Assembly (NCBI RefSeq): GCF_030537745.1
Contig: NZ_JAUNVI010000001.1
Span: 53,895-117,894, forward strand
Source: Ornithinimicrobium sp.
Lineage (GTDB): Bacteria; Actinomycetota; Actinomycetes; Actinomycetales; Dermatophilaceae
Reading direction: 5' to 3'
DNA length: 64,000 bases
Shown piece by piece: positions 52,115 to 61,597 of the stretch (positions within the stretch are counted from its first letter, which is position 1; every line of letters begins with the position of its first letter). The notes below the pieces were generated by a model. The model did no database searches and had not been told where the DNA came from. It worked only from the letters and a program-made list of their open reading frames with translations. Position numbers and translations under genes: made by a program.

Positions 52115-54238
52115 ATGACAAAGCCTCACGATCAGGCCCACGGTCCCGAAGTGCCTCACCCGAGTGCCGATCAGCACAGCGTTGCGCACTCGGCGTCCCA
52201 CGACGAGCACGCGGAGCATGGGGGTCACGATGGCCATGCCGGCCATGGGGATCATGTGGGGCAGTTCCGGCGGCTGTTCTGGATCATGCTGGTCCTGGCC
52301 GTGCCGGTCGTCGGGTTCAACGAGATGTTTGCGGGGCTTCTTGGTTATGACCTGCCTATGGGCGGGTGGACCTGGTGGGTCTCGCCGGCGCTGGGCACGG
52401 TCATGTATGTCTGGGGTGGCAAGCCCTTCCTGAGCGGTGCGGTGGACGAGATCCGCCTCCGCAAGCCGGGCATGATGCTGTTGATCGGGCTCGCGATCAC
52501 CGTGGCCTTCGTCGCCTCGTGGGGCGCTACTCTGCGCATTCTCGATCATGAGATGAACTTCTGGTGGGAGCTGGCGCTGCTGCTGGTCATCATGCTGCTG
52601 GGCCACTGGATCGAGATGCGTTCCCTAGCCCAGACGACCTCAGCGCTGGACTCCCTCGCTGCACTGCTGCCGGACGAGGCCGAGAAGGTCACCGACGGCG
52701 AGGTAGTCAAGGTCTCTCCGGATGACCTGGTGCTCGGGGACGTCGTGCTCGTCCGGCCCGGTGGTTCAGTGCCTGCGGACGGCCGGATCGTCGACGGCTC
52801 GGCAAGCATGGACGAGTCCATGGTCACGGGTGAGTCGGCGACCGTCCGGCGAGAGGTCGGTGAGCACGTGGTCGCCGGGACCGTGGCCACCGACTCAGGT
52901 CTGCGGGTCGAAGTCACGGCTATCGGCGAGGACACTGCTCTGGCCGGTATTCAGAAGCTTGTCGCCGATGCCCAGGCCTCCTCCTCGCGTGCCCAGCGGC
53001 TCGCCGACAAGGCTGCGGCGTGGCTGTTCTGGTTCGCGCTCGGCGCCGCGGTGGTGACCGCGATCGTCTGGACCCTGCTCGGGATGCCGGACATGGCAGT
53101 CGTGCGGACCATCACCGTGCTGGTGATCGCCTGCCCTCACGCACTGGGCCTGGCGATCCCGCTGGTGGTGTCCATCGCCACCGAGCGCGCGGCCCGGGGC
53201 GGCGTCCTCATCAAGGACCGGCTCGCGCTGGAGTCGATGCGGACCGTCGACGCAGTGCTCTTTGACAAGACTGGCACGCTGACCAAGGGCGAGCCCACCG
53301 TCACCGCTGTCGAACCCGTCTCGGGGCGCGGGACCGAGGAGGTGCTGGCACTGGCCGCCGCGGCGGAGTCTGACAGCGAGCACCCGTTGGCGAAGGCGAT
53401 TGTGGGCGCGGCGCGCAGCAAAGAGTTGTCCATCTCTGCGTCCTCAAACTTCTCCGCCTCCCCCGCCGTCGGGGTGAAGGCGAACGTCGACGGGACGGTT
53501 ATCGAGGTGGGTGGCCCTTACCTGCTGGAGCAACACGGACTCAGCGAGCTGGCCATCGTCGACCAGTGGCGAGCCGCGGGCGCGATCATCCTGCACGTCC
53601 TCGCCGACGGGGAAGTGATCGGTGCCCTGCGCCTTGCCGACGAGATCCGCCAAGAGTCCCGTGAGGCGATCGACGCGCTCCATGCCGCCGGGGCTCAGGT
53701 CGTGATGATCACCGGGGATGCGCAGGCAGTGGCAGACACTGTGGCCAAGGAGCTGGGCATCGACCGGGTCTTCGCCGGAGTGCGCCCGCAGGACAAGGCA
53801 GCCAAAGTCGCCGAGCTCCAGCAGGAGGGACGAAAGGTCGCCATGGTGGGCGACGGCGTCAACGACGCTCCTGCACTGGCTCAGGCCGATGTCGGCATCG
53901 CTATCGGTGCCGGCACCGATGTGGCGATCGGCTCAGCCGGGGTGATCCTGGCGTCGTCGGACCCACGCTCGGTCCTGTCAGTGATCGAACTCTCTCGAGC
54001 CACTTACCGGAAGATGAAGCAGAACCTATGGTGGGCCGCCGGCTACAACCTCATCTCCGTGCCCCTGGCTGCCGGAGTGCTGGCCCCGATCGGTTTCGTG
54101 CTGCCGATGAGCGTCGGCGCAATCCTCATGTCCGTCTCTACCGTCCTGGTCGCGCTCAACGCCCAACTGCTGCGTCGGCTTGATCTGACACCCGCGCACA
54201 GCGCCGCGAGGTTCCTCGAACAAAAGACCACCCAGTGA
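52115..54238 (+). CDS. copB: Copper-transporting P-type ATPase, CopB/CPH type
   Basis: The 707-residue P1B-3 ATPase has a His-rich N terminus (12 His in the first 47 residues), CPH at 340-342, DKTGT at 384-388 and the diagnostic last-helix motif MSVSTVLVALNA. These features mark copper (Cu(II)/Cu(I)) exporters of the CopB group. It should be repressed by CsoR through the palindrome directly upstream, with copper as inducer. GGAG lies two bases ahead of the ATG. Confidence 0.95.
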   Translation: MTKPHDQAHGPEVPHPSADQHSVAHSASHDEHAEHGGHDGHAGHGDHVGQFRRLFWIMLVLAVPVVGFNEMFAGLLGYDLPMGGWTWWVSPALGTVMYVWGGKPFLSGAVDEIRLRKPGMMLLIGLAITVAFVASWGATLRILDHEMNFWWELALLLVIMLLGHWIEMRSLAQTTSALDSLAALLPDEAEKVTDGEVVKVSPDDLVLGDVVLVRPGGSVPADGRIVDGSASMDESMVTGESATVRREVGEHVVAGTVATDSGLRVEVTAIGEDTALAGIQKLVADAQASSSRAQRLADKAAAWLFWFALGAAVVTAIVWTLLGMPDMAVVRTITVLVIACPHALGLAIPLVVSIATERAARGGVLIKDRLALESMRTVDAVLFDKTGTLTKGEPTVTAVEPVSGRGTEEVLALAAAAESDSEHPLAKAIVGAARSKELSISASSNFSASPAVGVKANVDGTVIEVGGPYLLEQHGLSELAIVDQWRAAGAIILHVLADGEVIGALRLADEIRQESREAIDALHAAGAQVVMITGDAQAVADTVAKELGIDRVFAGVRPQDKAAKVAELQQEGRKVAMVGDGVNDAPALAQADVGIAIGAGTDVAIGSAGVILASSDPRSVLSVIELSRATYRKMKQNLWWAAGYNLISVPLAAGVLAPIGFVLPMSVGAILMSVSTVLVALNAQLLRRLDLTPAHSAARFLEQKTTQ

Positions 54239-54381
54239 CCGCCTGATCACGCGGTCACGCAGCACCTGGCCTACTCCACCTGGCTGTCACCTACGGCGCG
54301 GATCCGGATCCCACGCGCAATTCGTGGTAGGCATTCCCTACCCCTCGACGACGCGGGGTTCCGTTCGGAAGGGATGGCCTG

Positions 54382-55797
54382 ATGGCTGCACAAGAAACTG
54401 CCGCTGACGAGGAGTACGCCACGGGACGTGCTCTGATGCTGGCTGGCGTCGCGGCACTAGGCGGCTTCCTTTTCGGGTTCGATACGGCCGTCATCAACGG
54501 CGCCGTATCAGCGGTCCGCAACCAGTTCGGGCTCGGCGCGGGACTGACCGGTTTCGTCGTCTCCTCCGCCCTGCTCGGTTGTGTGGCCGGGGCATTCCTG
54601 GCTGGCCGGCTCGCCGATCGGATCGGTCGCACCCGGGTGATGGTGCTCGCGGCACTGCTGTTCCTCATCAGTGCACTCGGCTCCGGGCTCTCCTTCGGAC
54701 CGGTCGACCTGATCGGCTGGCGGGTGCTCGGCGGCCTCGGCGTTGGCGCTGCCTCGGTGATCGCCCCGGCATACATCGCCGAGATTTCCCCCGCCTCGAT
54801 CCGCGGCCGGCTTGGGTCTTTGCAGCAGTTGGCGATCGTCACCGGCATCTTCGTCGCGCTCCTGAGCGATGCCTGGCTCGCCGGCATCGCCGGGGGTGCC
54901 GCCGAAGAGCTGTGGTTTGGGCTCGCCGCATGGCGCTGGATGTTCCTGGCGGAGGCGGTGCCGGCGATCGTCTACGGGGTGATGGCCCTGACCATTCCGG
55001 AGTCCCCCCGGTTCCTCGTGGCCAAGGGGCAGGTGGAGCGTGCCCGGGCAGTGCTGGGCGAGGTGCTCAAGACTGGCATCGACGAGCGGATCGCCGAGAT
55101 CGTGCGCACCGTGCGGCAGGACGCGAGGGCCTCCTTCCGCGATCTGTTGAGGCCCGGGGGCGGGGGTGTCCTGCCGATCGTGTGGATCGGCATCGCCCTA
55201 TCGGTTTTCCAGCAGTTCGTCGGGATCAACGTGATCTTCTACTACTCCACGACCCTGTGGCAGTCGGTGGGCTTCACCGAGTCCGACGCACTCACCCAGA
55301 CGGTCATTACCTCCGTCACCAACATCCTCGTGACGCTCGTGGCCATCGCGCTCATCGACCGGATCGGGCGGAAACGACTGCTCACCATCGGCTCGGTCGG
55401 CATGTTCATCACGCTCGGGACGCTGTCCTACATCTTCGCCACCGCTCCCCTTGTCAAGGGTGATACCGGGATGGAGCCCGCGCTCGGCGACACTGCGGGC
55501 GTCATCGCCCTGGTCGCGGCGAACCTGTTCGTGGTTTTCTTCGGCATGTCATGGGGCCCGGCCGTCTGGGTCCTGCTGGGAGAGATGTTCAACAACACCA
55601 TCCGTGGCACTGCCCTCGGCCTAGCCGCTGCGGCTCAGTGGCTGGCCAACTTCGCCATCTCCACCAGCTTCCCGGCGATGGCTGACGTCGGGTTGGGCTT
55701 CGCCTATGGCTTCTACACCCTGTTTGCGTTGTTGTCGCTAGTGTTCGTGCTCAAGTTCGTGCCAGAGACCAAGGGCCGCCAACTCGAAGACATGTAG
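54382..55797 (+). CDS. Sugar porter family MFS transporter
   Basis: The 471-residue protein has 12 membrane segments with sugar-porter signatures GRLADRIGRTRVMV, PESPRFLVAKG, GINVIFYYSTTLWQ (QQFVGINV) and C-terminal VPETKGRQLED. It should import a monosaccharide by proton symport, as GlcP/XylE do. The 143 bp upstream hold no gene. No sugar-catabolic gene is adjacent. Confidence 0.93.
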   Translation: MAAQETAADEEYATGRALMLAGVAALGGFLFGFDTAVINGAVSAVRNQFGLGAGLTGFVVSSALLGCVAGAFLAGRLADRIGRTRVMVLAALLFLISALGSGLSFGPVDLIGWRVLGGLGVGAASVIAPAYIAEISPASIRGRLGSLQQLAIVTGIFVALLSDAWLAGIAGGAAEELWFGLAAWRWMFLAEAVPAIVYGVMALTIPESPRFLVAKGQVERARAVLGEVLKTGIDERIAEIVRTVRQDARASFRDLLRPGGGGVLPIVWIGIALSVFQQFVGINVIFYYSTTLWQSVGFTESDALTQTVITSVTNILVTLVAIALIDRIGRKRLLTIGSVGMFITLGTLSYIFATAPLVKGDTGMEPALGDTAGVIALVAANLFVVFFGMSWGPAVWVLLGEMFNNTIRGTALGLAAAAQWLANFAISTSFPAMADVGLGFAYGFYTLFALLSLVFVLKFVPETKGRQLEDM

Positions 55798-55874
55798 CAC
55801 GGCCAGGGGAGGCGGGCGTGACCGCTTTCACCCCAGGGTAGGGGGACGCGCTACGGTCGGCTCCGACTGAGGTC

Positions 55875-56777
55875 TCAGCGTCGATCGCAGGCTCGCAGGA
55901 GATCGGCTGCCGCCCCGCCGGGCAGGGAACCCTTGCGCCATACAGCGCGCAAGGGACGGTTCAGGGTGAGTCCCTCGACCGGCACCGAGACCAGTCGCTG
56001 CGAGGCCAGGGCCTCACCGACCGTGAGCTCGGACAGGACCGCTGGTGCGACCCCTGACATTGCGCTGGTCCGGACGGCAGCATTGCTCGCCAGCGCGTGC
56101 AATGGCTCCCCCAGGTGCAGACCCGCTCTGGTGCACGCGTCCTCGAACGAGTCACGGGTGCCTGAGCCTTCTTCACGCACCACCAACGGCGTGGCCGCGA
56201 GCTCCGTGGCCGTCAACGGGGTGCGCCGCCTCGCCCACGGATGGGACGGTGCGACCACCACCACCAGGTGGTCAGTGGCCACCTTCTGCGCCTGAAGGCC
56301 CTTGCCCAAGCTGGTCGTCTCGACGAACCCCAGGTCCGCGTCATCGCCGAGGACAAGCGCGCGCACCTGCACCGAGTTCGCCACCGTGACCTCGACCTGC
56401 GCCGCGCCGGGTTGCTGTCCGTAGTCGGCGAGCCACCGCGGCAGCAAGTACTCCGCGATCGTCTGGCTGGCCGCCACCCGCACCCGCCCGGCCCGGGCCG
56501 CCCGCAAGGTGCCCACCCTCTCCGTCATCCGTTCGGCGGCGGCGAGAATGTCCCGGCCGGCGGCCACGAGCTGGCCGGCCTCGTTCGTGAGCTGGGTGCC
56601 GCGGGTGGAGCGCAGCAGCAGCGGCAGCCCCAGTCGGCGCTCGTAGCGTCGCAGTGCCCGGCTGGCGTTCGGCTGGTCCATCCCCACCGCCTCGGCCGCA
56701 GCACCGATGCTGCCGTGGTCCTGGACCGCGACAAGCAACTCGAGGATCGCGAGGTCCGGCCACCCTGCTGACGCCAT
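55875..56777 (-). CDS. LysR family transcriptional regulator
   Basis: The 300-residue protein has an N-terminal LysR helix-turn-helix (DLAILELLVAVQDHGSIGAA, then EAVGMDQPNASRALRRYERR) and a substrate-binding domain (RVRVAASQTIAEYLLPRWLA). It is divergent from yeiH, the usual arrangement in which LysR activates the exporter. The ATG at 56777 is preferred; one six codons upstream is possible. Confidence 0.9.
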   Translation of the reverse strand: MASAGWPDLAILELLVAVQDHGSIGAAAEAVGMDQPNASRALRRYERRLGLPLLLRSTRGTQLTNEAGQLVAAGRDILAAAERMTERVGTLRAARAGRVRVAASQTIAEYLLPRWLADYGQQPGAAQVEVTVANSVQVRALVLGDDADLGFVETTSLGKGLQAQKVATDHLVVVVAPSHPWARRRTPLTATELAATPLVVREEGSGTRDSFEDACTRAGLHLGEPLHALASNAAVRTSAMSGVAPAVLSELTVGEALASQRLVSVPVEGLTLNRPLRAVWRKGSLPGGAAADLLRACDRR

Positions 56778-56825
56778 GTGCACAGGATATGGCATGGATG
56801 GTGAGCACGGGGCTACCGACGGGCG

Positions 56826-57887
56826 ATGAACCGGTGTCTGATAGATGGTGTGACCGAACCCGCACTCGCACCCACTCCCAACATGCACCACGACGCTGAC
56901 CACGCCACCTCCATCTGGCCCGGTCTGGCAGTCTGCCTGGGTGCCGCCGCCGTTGCCTACGGCATCCAGACGGTGATCCCCGGCCTCAGCGCGCTGCTGG
57001 TGGCGATCCTGCTCGGCGTGACGGTCTCGCACGCCGTGCGCCTGCCGCAGGTGTTGCAGCCCGGCATCAAGGTCGCGGCCAAGCGGGTCCTGAGGATCGG
57101 CATCGTGCTGCTGGGTCTGCAGCTGGCTCTGGACGACATCCTGGATCTGGGCTGGGCAATGCTTGGGGTCGTCGTCGTGATCGTGGCGGGTGGTCTCCTG
57201 GGGACGGTGCTGATCGGCCGACTGCTGCACCTGCCCGCGCCACAGGCGTTGCTGATCGCGTGCGGCTTCTCGATCTGCGGTGCGGCGGCCGTGGCAGGGG
57301 TAGAGGGCACCATCGAGCGGGAGGACGAGGACGTGGCCACCGCCATCGCGCTGGTGGTGGTCTTTGGAACCCTGATGATCGGGATCGCGCCGCTGGCGCT
57401 CTCGCTGACCAGTCTGTCGAGTCACGATCAGGGCCTGATCGCGGGCGGGTCAATCCATGAGGTCGCTCAGGTGGTGGCGGCTGGAGGGCTTATCGGTGGT
57501 GGGGCGCTGTCGGCGGCCGTGGTGGTGAAACTGGCCCGGGTGCTGATGCTGGCCCCGGTGGTCACCGTCCTCGGGCTGCTGGAACGCCGACGCACCGCGG
57601 GCACCCAACACGCCTCGGACACCGCCCGTCCCCCGCTGGTTCCCCTGTTCGTGGCGGGTTTTCTCGCAGCGGCCCTGCTGCGCACGTTCGCCCCGATGCC
57701 TGCCCTGGCGCTGGCCACCGGCCAGCAGTTGCAGGTCTTGCTCCTGTCGGCGGCGATGTTTGCGCTCGGGCTAGGGGTGCACGTCAGCATGCTGCGCAAG
57801 GCCGGAATTCGCTCGTTCGCGCTCGGTGGGCTATCCACCGTCCTGGTGGCGTCGATCGCCACCGGCGGCGTGCTCCTCGCCACCTGA
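56826..57887 (+). CDS. yeiH: YeiH family putative sulfate/sulfonate exporter (UPF0324)
   Basis: The 353-residue membrane protein has about ten helices and YeiH family motifs: PGIKVAAKRVLRIGIVLLGL, CGFSICGAAAVAG and GGSIHEVAQVVAAGG. It is thought to move sulfate or sulfonate. Its first ATG (56826) is uncertain; a GTG at 56850 or ATG at 56883 could be the true start. The last codons and downstream 60 bp recur, diverged, at 60978-61070. Confidence 0.9.
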   Translation: MNRCLIDGVTEPALAPTPNMHHDADHATSIWPGLAVCLGAAAVAYGIQTVIPGLSALLVAILLGVTVSHAVRLPQVLQPGIKVAAKRVLRIGIVLLGLQLALDDILDLGWAMLGVVVVIVAGGLLGTVLIGRLLHLPAPQALLIACGFSICGAAAVAGVEGTIEREDEDVATAIALVVVFGTLMIGIAPLALSLTSLSSHDQGLIAGGSIHEVAQVVAAGGLIGGGALSAAVVVKLARVLMLAPVVTVLGLLERRRTAGTQHASDTARPPLVPLFVAGFLAAALLRTFAPMPALALATGQQLQVLLLSAAMFALGLGVHVSMLRKAGIRSFALGGLSTVLVASIATGGVLLAT

Positions 57888-57954
57888 GCGCAGCATCCTC
57901 GGCAGCGCGCTCAGCCAGCGACCCGGTCCGCCCTGAACAGTGTGCCTGGGTGGG
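57863..57954. repeat. Copy A of the yeiH 3'-end repeat
   Basis: The last ~8 codons of yeiH plus ~65 bp downstream recur at 60978-61070 in the same orientation. By eye about four of five bases agree, including an unbroken run of 17 bases shortly after the stop. Confidence 0.8.
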
Positions 57955-58169
57955 CTATCCGGTCTCCCGCGGCGGTCACTCCGTACGGCCTGGGCCATCC
58001 CACCCGACTCGGTTGACGTCCACCCACCCAAGCGCCCGCTGGCCCGAGGGACCACGAGCAAGGTTGACATCCGCTCGCGCGCCGGTTTTCATCGACCTCC
58101 CCACTCGAGGTTGGCCGGACAAGTGCTCGGGGCACCCATCCGCAGCCTGTCTGGTTCCGAATAGCCGGC

Positions 58170-59702
58170 ATGACCAAGACGAGCAGCGTGCGTGCCACGC
58201 GTGGAGCCGGTATTTTCTCTGGTTTCCTCGCGGGCGGCAGCGGCGTGCTGGTCGGTGAGGGCCTGGCCCGCCTGCTGGATGTGACCGGCCCCGTGGTCGC
58301 GGTGGGCAATCGCGCCGTCGATCTGACTCCCCGCCCCGTCAAGGAGTGGGCTATCGAGACCTTCGGGTCGGCGGACAAGCTCATCCTGGTCGGTGGCGTC
58401 CTCGTCACCGTGCTGCTCGCAATCTGCGCCCTTGGATGGATCGGTGCACAGAACCGCCGGGTGGCTCTCCTTGGGATGACTATCCTCGTGGGACTGGCCT
58501 CCGCCGCCATGCTCGTGGACCCGGCTCAGGGTGCGGCGACGGTCGCTGTCCTCCTCCCGGTGGCCGGCATGGTGCTCGTGGCGGTCGGCGGGCTGGCCTG
58601 GTTGCTATTCCTGCTGGCTCCGCGCGCCACCTCGGAGTCCGAGGGTGGCCTCGACCGGCGCCTCTTTCTGCTGGCTGCCTCCAGCATCGCCGCTCTCGGG
58701 GCGGCCGGAGGTGCTACCCGCGGTGTGGCCGGCGGGGCCACCAGTCCTGCCACCGTGAGTTTGCCGCTGCCCGCCGACCCTGCGGCCTCCGTCCCGGCAG
58801 GGGTGAGCTTCAAAATCCCTGGCCTCACCCCGCACATCACGTCGAACCCCGACTTCTACCGCGTGGACACCGCTTTGCAGGTGCCCCGGGTGACCCTGGA
58901 CGACTACGTGCTGCGGATCACGGGCATGGTCGACCGCCCGCTCGAGCTGACTTACCGGGACCTCTTGGACCGCGACCTCGTGGAGCGTCGCGTCACCCTC
59001 ACCTGCGTGAGCAACGAGGTCGGGGGCGACCTGCTCGGTAACGCGACCTGGCTCGGCGTCCACACCCGGGACCTGCTCGCCGAGGCCGGCGTCCAAGACG
59101 GCGCTGACGCGGTCCGCTCCCGCAGCGTCGACGGCTTCACCGCCGGCACCCCGCTGGACGTCCTCACTGACGACCGCGACGCCCTCATCGTCGTCGGCAT
59201 GAACGGGGAACCACTCCCGCCCGAGCACGGCTTCCCGGTCCGCATGGTCACCCCGGGTCTGTACGGCTACGTGTCCGCCACGAAGTGGCTGACCGAGCTG
59301 GAGGTCACCCGCTTCGCGGACTTTTCGGCCTACTGGACCGAGCGCGGGTATGCCGAGCAGGCACCTATCAAGCTCTCCTCACGAATCGACGTGCCTGGCT
59401 CGTTCGCCCGGCTCGAGCCGGGGACGGTCACCGTGGCCGGGGTGGCTTGGGCCCAGACCGTCGGCATCGAACGCGTGCAGGTGCGTGCCGGTGACGATGG
59501 GTGGCAGGACGCCGAGCTCGGCGTAGAAGACTCCGACCAGACCTGGCGCGCCTGGCGCTGGGTATGGAAGGCCGAGCCGGGCATGCACCGGCTCGAGGTC
59601 CGCGCGACCGACCGCGCGGGCCGCGTGCAGACCTCCCGACGGGAGCGCATCGCTCCCGATGGGTCCACCGGTTGGCACAACGTGACGGTCACCGTCGCTT
59701 AA
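58170..59702 (+). CDS. Membrane-anchored sulfite-oxidase-family molybdopterin oxidoreductase
   Basis: The 510-residue protein has several N-terminal membrane helices (about residues 15-150), then a twin-arginine segment ([17 protein letters not shown], 161-177). A sulfite-oxidase fold follows with the molybdenum Cys279 in [11 protein letters not shown] and a C-terminal dimerisation domain ([17 protein letters not shown]). It should oxidise a small substrate outside the membrane. The preceding 282 bp hold repeat copy A and no gene. The fasciclin lipoprotein follows by 32 bp. Confidence 0.9.
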   Translation: MTKTSSVRATRGAGIFSGFLAGGSGVLVGEGLARLLDVTGPVVAVGNRAVDLTPRPVKEWAIETFGSADKLILVGGVLVTVLLAICALGWIGAQNRRVALLGMTILVGLASAAMLVDPAQGAATVAVLLPVAGMVLVAVGGLAWLLFLLAPRATSESEGGLDRRLFLLAASSIAALGAAGGATRGVAGGATSPATVSLPLPADPAASVPAGVSFKIPGLTPHITSNPDFYRVDTALQVPRVTLDDYVLRITGMVDRPLELTYRDLLDRDLVERRVTLTCVSNEVGGDLLGNATWLGVHTRDLLAEAGVQDGADAVRSRSVDGFTAGTPLDVLTDDRDALIVVGMNGEPLPPEHGFPVRMVTPGLYGYVSATKWLTELEVTRFADFSAYWTERGYAEQAPIKLSSRIDVPGSFARLEPGTVTVAGVAWAQTVGIERVQVRAGDDGWQDAELGVEDSDQTWRAWRWVWKAEPGMHRLEVRATDRAGRVQTSRRERIAPDGSTGWHNVTVTVA

Positions 59703-59734
59703 CCACCACACATCACCAAGAAAAGGATCACATC

Positions 59735-60421
59735 ATGCGTATCTCCAAAACACTGCTAGCGGTGTCGATGTCCTCGATGCTCGCCCTCACCGCATGCGGC
59801 GGCGGAGCGGACGAGACGGCCAGCGAGCCCACCACCGCCGCCGCGGTCACCCCCGCGGACGAGACGTCCGAGGAGCCCACGTCTGATGACGCGATGATGA
59901 CCTCCGAAGACGATATGAGCGACCCGGCTGCCAACCTCGTGGGCGCCGGTTGCGCGGACTACGCCAAGGCGGTGCCGGATGGCGCGGGCTCCGTTGAAGG
60001 CATGGCGCAGGACCCAGTCGCCGTGGCCGCCAGCAACAACCCGCTGCTGACGACCCTCGTAGCCGCTGTCTCGGGCAAGGTCAACCCGGATGTCGACCTG
60101 GTAGACACCCTCAACGGTGACGAGTTCACCGTCTTCGCACCGGTCGACGAAGCGTTCGCGGCCATCGACGAGGAGACCATGGGCAAGCTGGCCACGGACT
60201 CCGAGCTGCTCAGCTCGATCCTCACCTACCACGTGGTTCCCGGCCAGCTCACCCCCGACCAAGTCGTGGGTGAGCAGACCACCGTCCAGGGCGGCACCGT
60301 CGAGGTCGCCGGTGAGGGTGACGACCTCACCGTCAACGGTGTCACCATCATCTGTGGTGGCGTCCAGACCGCCAACGCGACGGTCTACCTCATCGACGAG
60401 GTGCTCATGCCGCAGGGCTGA
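59735..60421 (+). CDS. Fasciclin (FAS1) domain lipoprotein
   Basis: The 228-residue protein has a lipoprotein signal ending ALTAC (Cys21), a Thr/Glu/Asp-rich linker (about residues 25-70) and one FAS1 domain with [18 protein letters not shown] and [10 protein letters not shown]. It should be anchored on the cell surface. AAAAGGA lies 8 bp ahead of the ATG. Pairing of FAS1 lipoproteins with sulfite-oxidase-like enzymes recurs in actinobacteria. Confidence 0.92.
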   Translation: MRISKTLLAVSMSSMLALTACGGGADETASEPTTAAAVTPADETSEEPTSDDAMMTSEDDMSDPAANLVGAGCADYAKAVPDGAGSVEGMAQDPVAVAASNNPLLTTLVAAVSGKVNPDVDLVDTLNGDEFTVFAPVDEAFAAIDEETMGKLATDSELLSSILTYHVVPGQLTPDQVVGEQTTVQGGTVEVAGEGDDLTVNGVTIICGGVQTANATVYLIDEVLMPQG

Positions 60422-60452
60422 TCACCGCGGTGACGGGCAACTTTGCACGGAT

Positions 60453-60483
60453 CGTCCACCCCTCTTCCCGAGGACGGTGGACG
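60453..60483 (+). terminator. Hairpin after the fasciclin gene
   Basis: CGTCCACC (60453-60460) and GGTGGACG (60476-60483) form 8-bp arms around a 15-nt loop, 32 bp past the fasciclin stop. The following ~230 bp up to 60717 hold no gene I can support. Confidence 0.45.
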
Positions 60484-60717
60484 GTCCTGCACCCGCCGAC
60501 CGCCTGCTTGACTGGCTGTCATGGGGACCCGTCCGGAGGGGCAGCTCGGCGATAGGTAGCTAGCGGCGGGTGGACCCGCCGGATGATGGAGTGTCGCGCT
60601 GTGAGCGACTGGGCCCATCGCCGATTCCCTCCCAGACCACCACCGGACCACCTCTCCCATGTGGTGGCCCACCCAGGCCTACTTGGGCACACGACAGACG
60701 ACCAGTCAGCAGGAAAC

Positions 60718-60970
60718 GTGGTCCGCGAGCGTCTGCGCCAGCTAGATGCACAAGCCTTCACCACGCTTCACTTGCTCGATCGTGTGCCGGCCCTTTTCGA
60801 CTCGAGGGAGCAGTACGCTGCCTGGCGTTCGGTATTAGGACGAAGCCTGGATGTCGACCCACTCAACCCGGTCGTCGTAGGGAGCACGTGCGTCGGCGTC
60901 AGCCCGGTCTGCGCGATCAGCACCAACCCAGCTAGAGCATCGCTCGCGGTCCTCGCCTCGGTCTCCACGG
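60718..60970 (+). pseudogene. Truncated nucleotidyltransferase-like gene remnant
   Basis: A GTG at 60718 with AGGAAAC upstream opens a frame reading RERLRQLDAQAFTTLHLLDR, then VPALFDSREQYAAWRSVLGR and VDPLNPVVVGSTCVGVS. This resembles the N terminus of defence-linked nucleotidyltransferase proteins up to the GS motif. The catalytic Asp residues that should follow are absent; the frame runs into the decayed yeiH copy near 60905-60980. I read it as a 3'-truncated gene. Family assignment is tentative. Confidence 0.45.
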
Positions 60971-60977
60971 TCACCAC

Positions 60978-61070
60978 CGTCGGCGTGCTGCTTGCCACCG
61001 GAGCGCAGCATCCTCGGCAACGCGATCAACCAGGGACCCTGCCCGCCATGATCAGGGTGCCTGGGCGGAC
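60978..61070. repeat. Copy B: decayed yeiH 3' end
   Basis: This stretch matches 57863-57954 in the same orientation. In one frame it still reads VGVLLATG, like the yeiH C terminus (GGVLLAT), but the stop codon position has changed (CCTGAG to CCGGAG). It is best read as the remnant of a second yeiH-like gene, not a tandem copy. Confidence 0.7.
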
Positions 61071-61124
61071 CCCGCGGTCTCTCTCAACGCCCACGAGGGG
61101 CGTTCACGCACTACCGTTCTCCAC

Positions 61125-61487
61125 ATGGACCGGATCGACCTCAGGAGCACCGCAGACGGTGCCGCGCGGAGAACGGCGCAGGGGACCCTCACCGGGTGGG
61201 GTGGCGTTTCCGGGGTGCTCGTGGGTTTGCTGTTCACCCCGTGGATCGTCTTCGTGCTCGCCATGCTCGGCAATCACCTGCTGCTGGCCGACCTCATTGA
61301 TTCTCTGCCCCTGCAACTCCTCGCCGTCGCGTTCCCGCTCGGGGCCGCCCTCCTGACGCTCCTGGTGCCCTCCTGGCGTCGGGCGGGCGCGGGCTTCGCC
61401 CTCGGGCTGGCGCTGGGCTCGCTCCTGGCCATCGGCATCCTCTGGTGGCTGATTTGGCCGATAATCACCACCTTCGCATCCTCGTGA
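61125..61487 (+). CDS. Small integral membrane protein, unknown function
   Basis: The 120-residue protein has three hydrophobic segments (about residues 28-52, 58-82 and 90-115) with a basic/Thr-rich N terminus. I do not recognise a family. No clear ribosome-binding site precedes the ATG at 61125. It is followed by the WcbI-like gene. Confidence 0.6.
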   Translation: MDRIDLRSTADGAARRTAQGTLTGWGGVSGVLVGLLFTPWIVFVLAMLGNHLLLADLIDSLPLQLLAVAFPLGAALLTLLVPSWRRAGAGFALGLALGSLLAIGILWWLIWPIITTFASS

Positions 61488-61597
61488 CCCCCCACGCGAA
61501 CCACTCCGAACAAGAGGGCCCCGACGCTGAAAGCAGCAGAGAAGACGAAGGGCGGCGCCTGCACTACGGCGGCTTCTACGGGCTGGAGGAGTTGTCC

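Noticed and set aside
58064-58092. Promoter with TTGACA and TTTCAT 17 bp apart ahead of the sulfite-oxidase-like gene
   Set aside because: The -10 match is weak and the distance to the start codon is about 80 bp, so I cannot support it as a feature.
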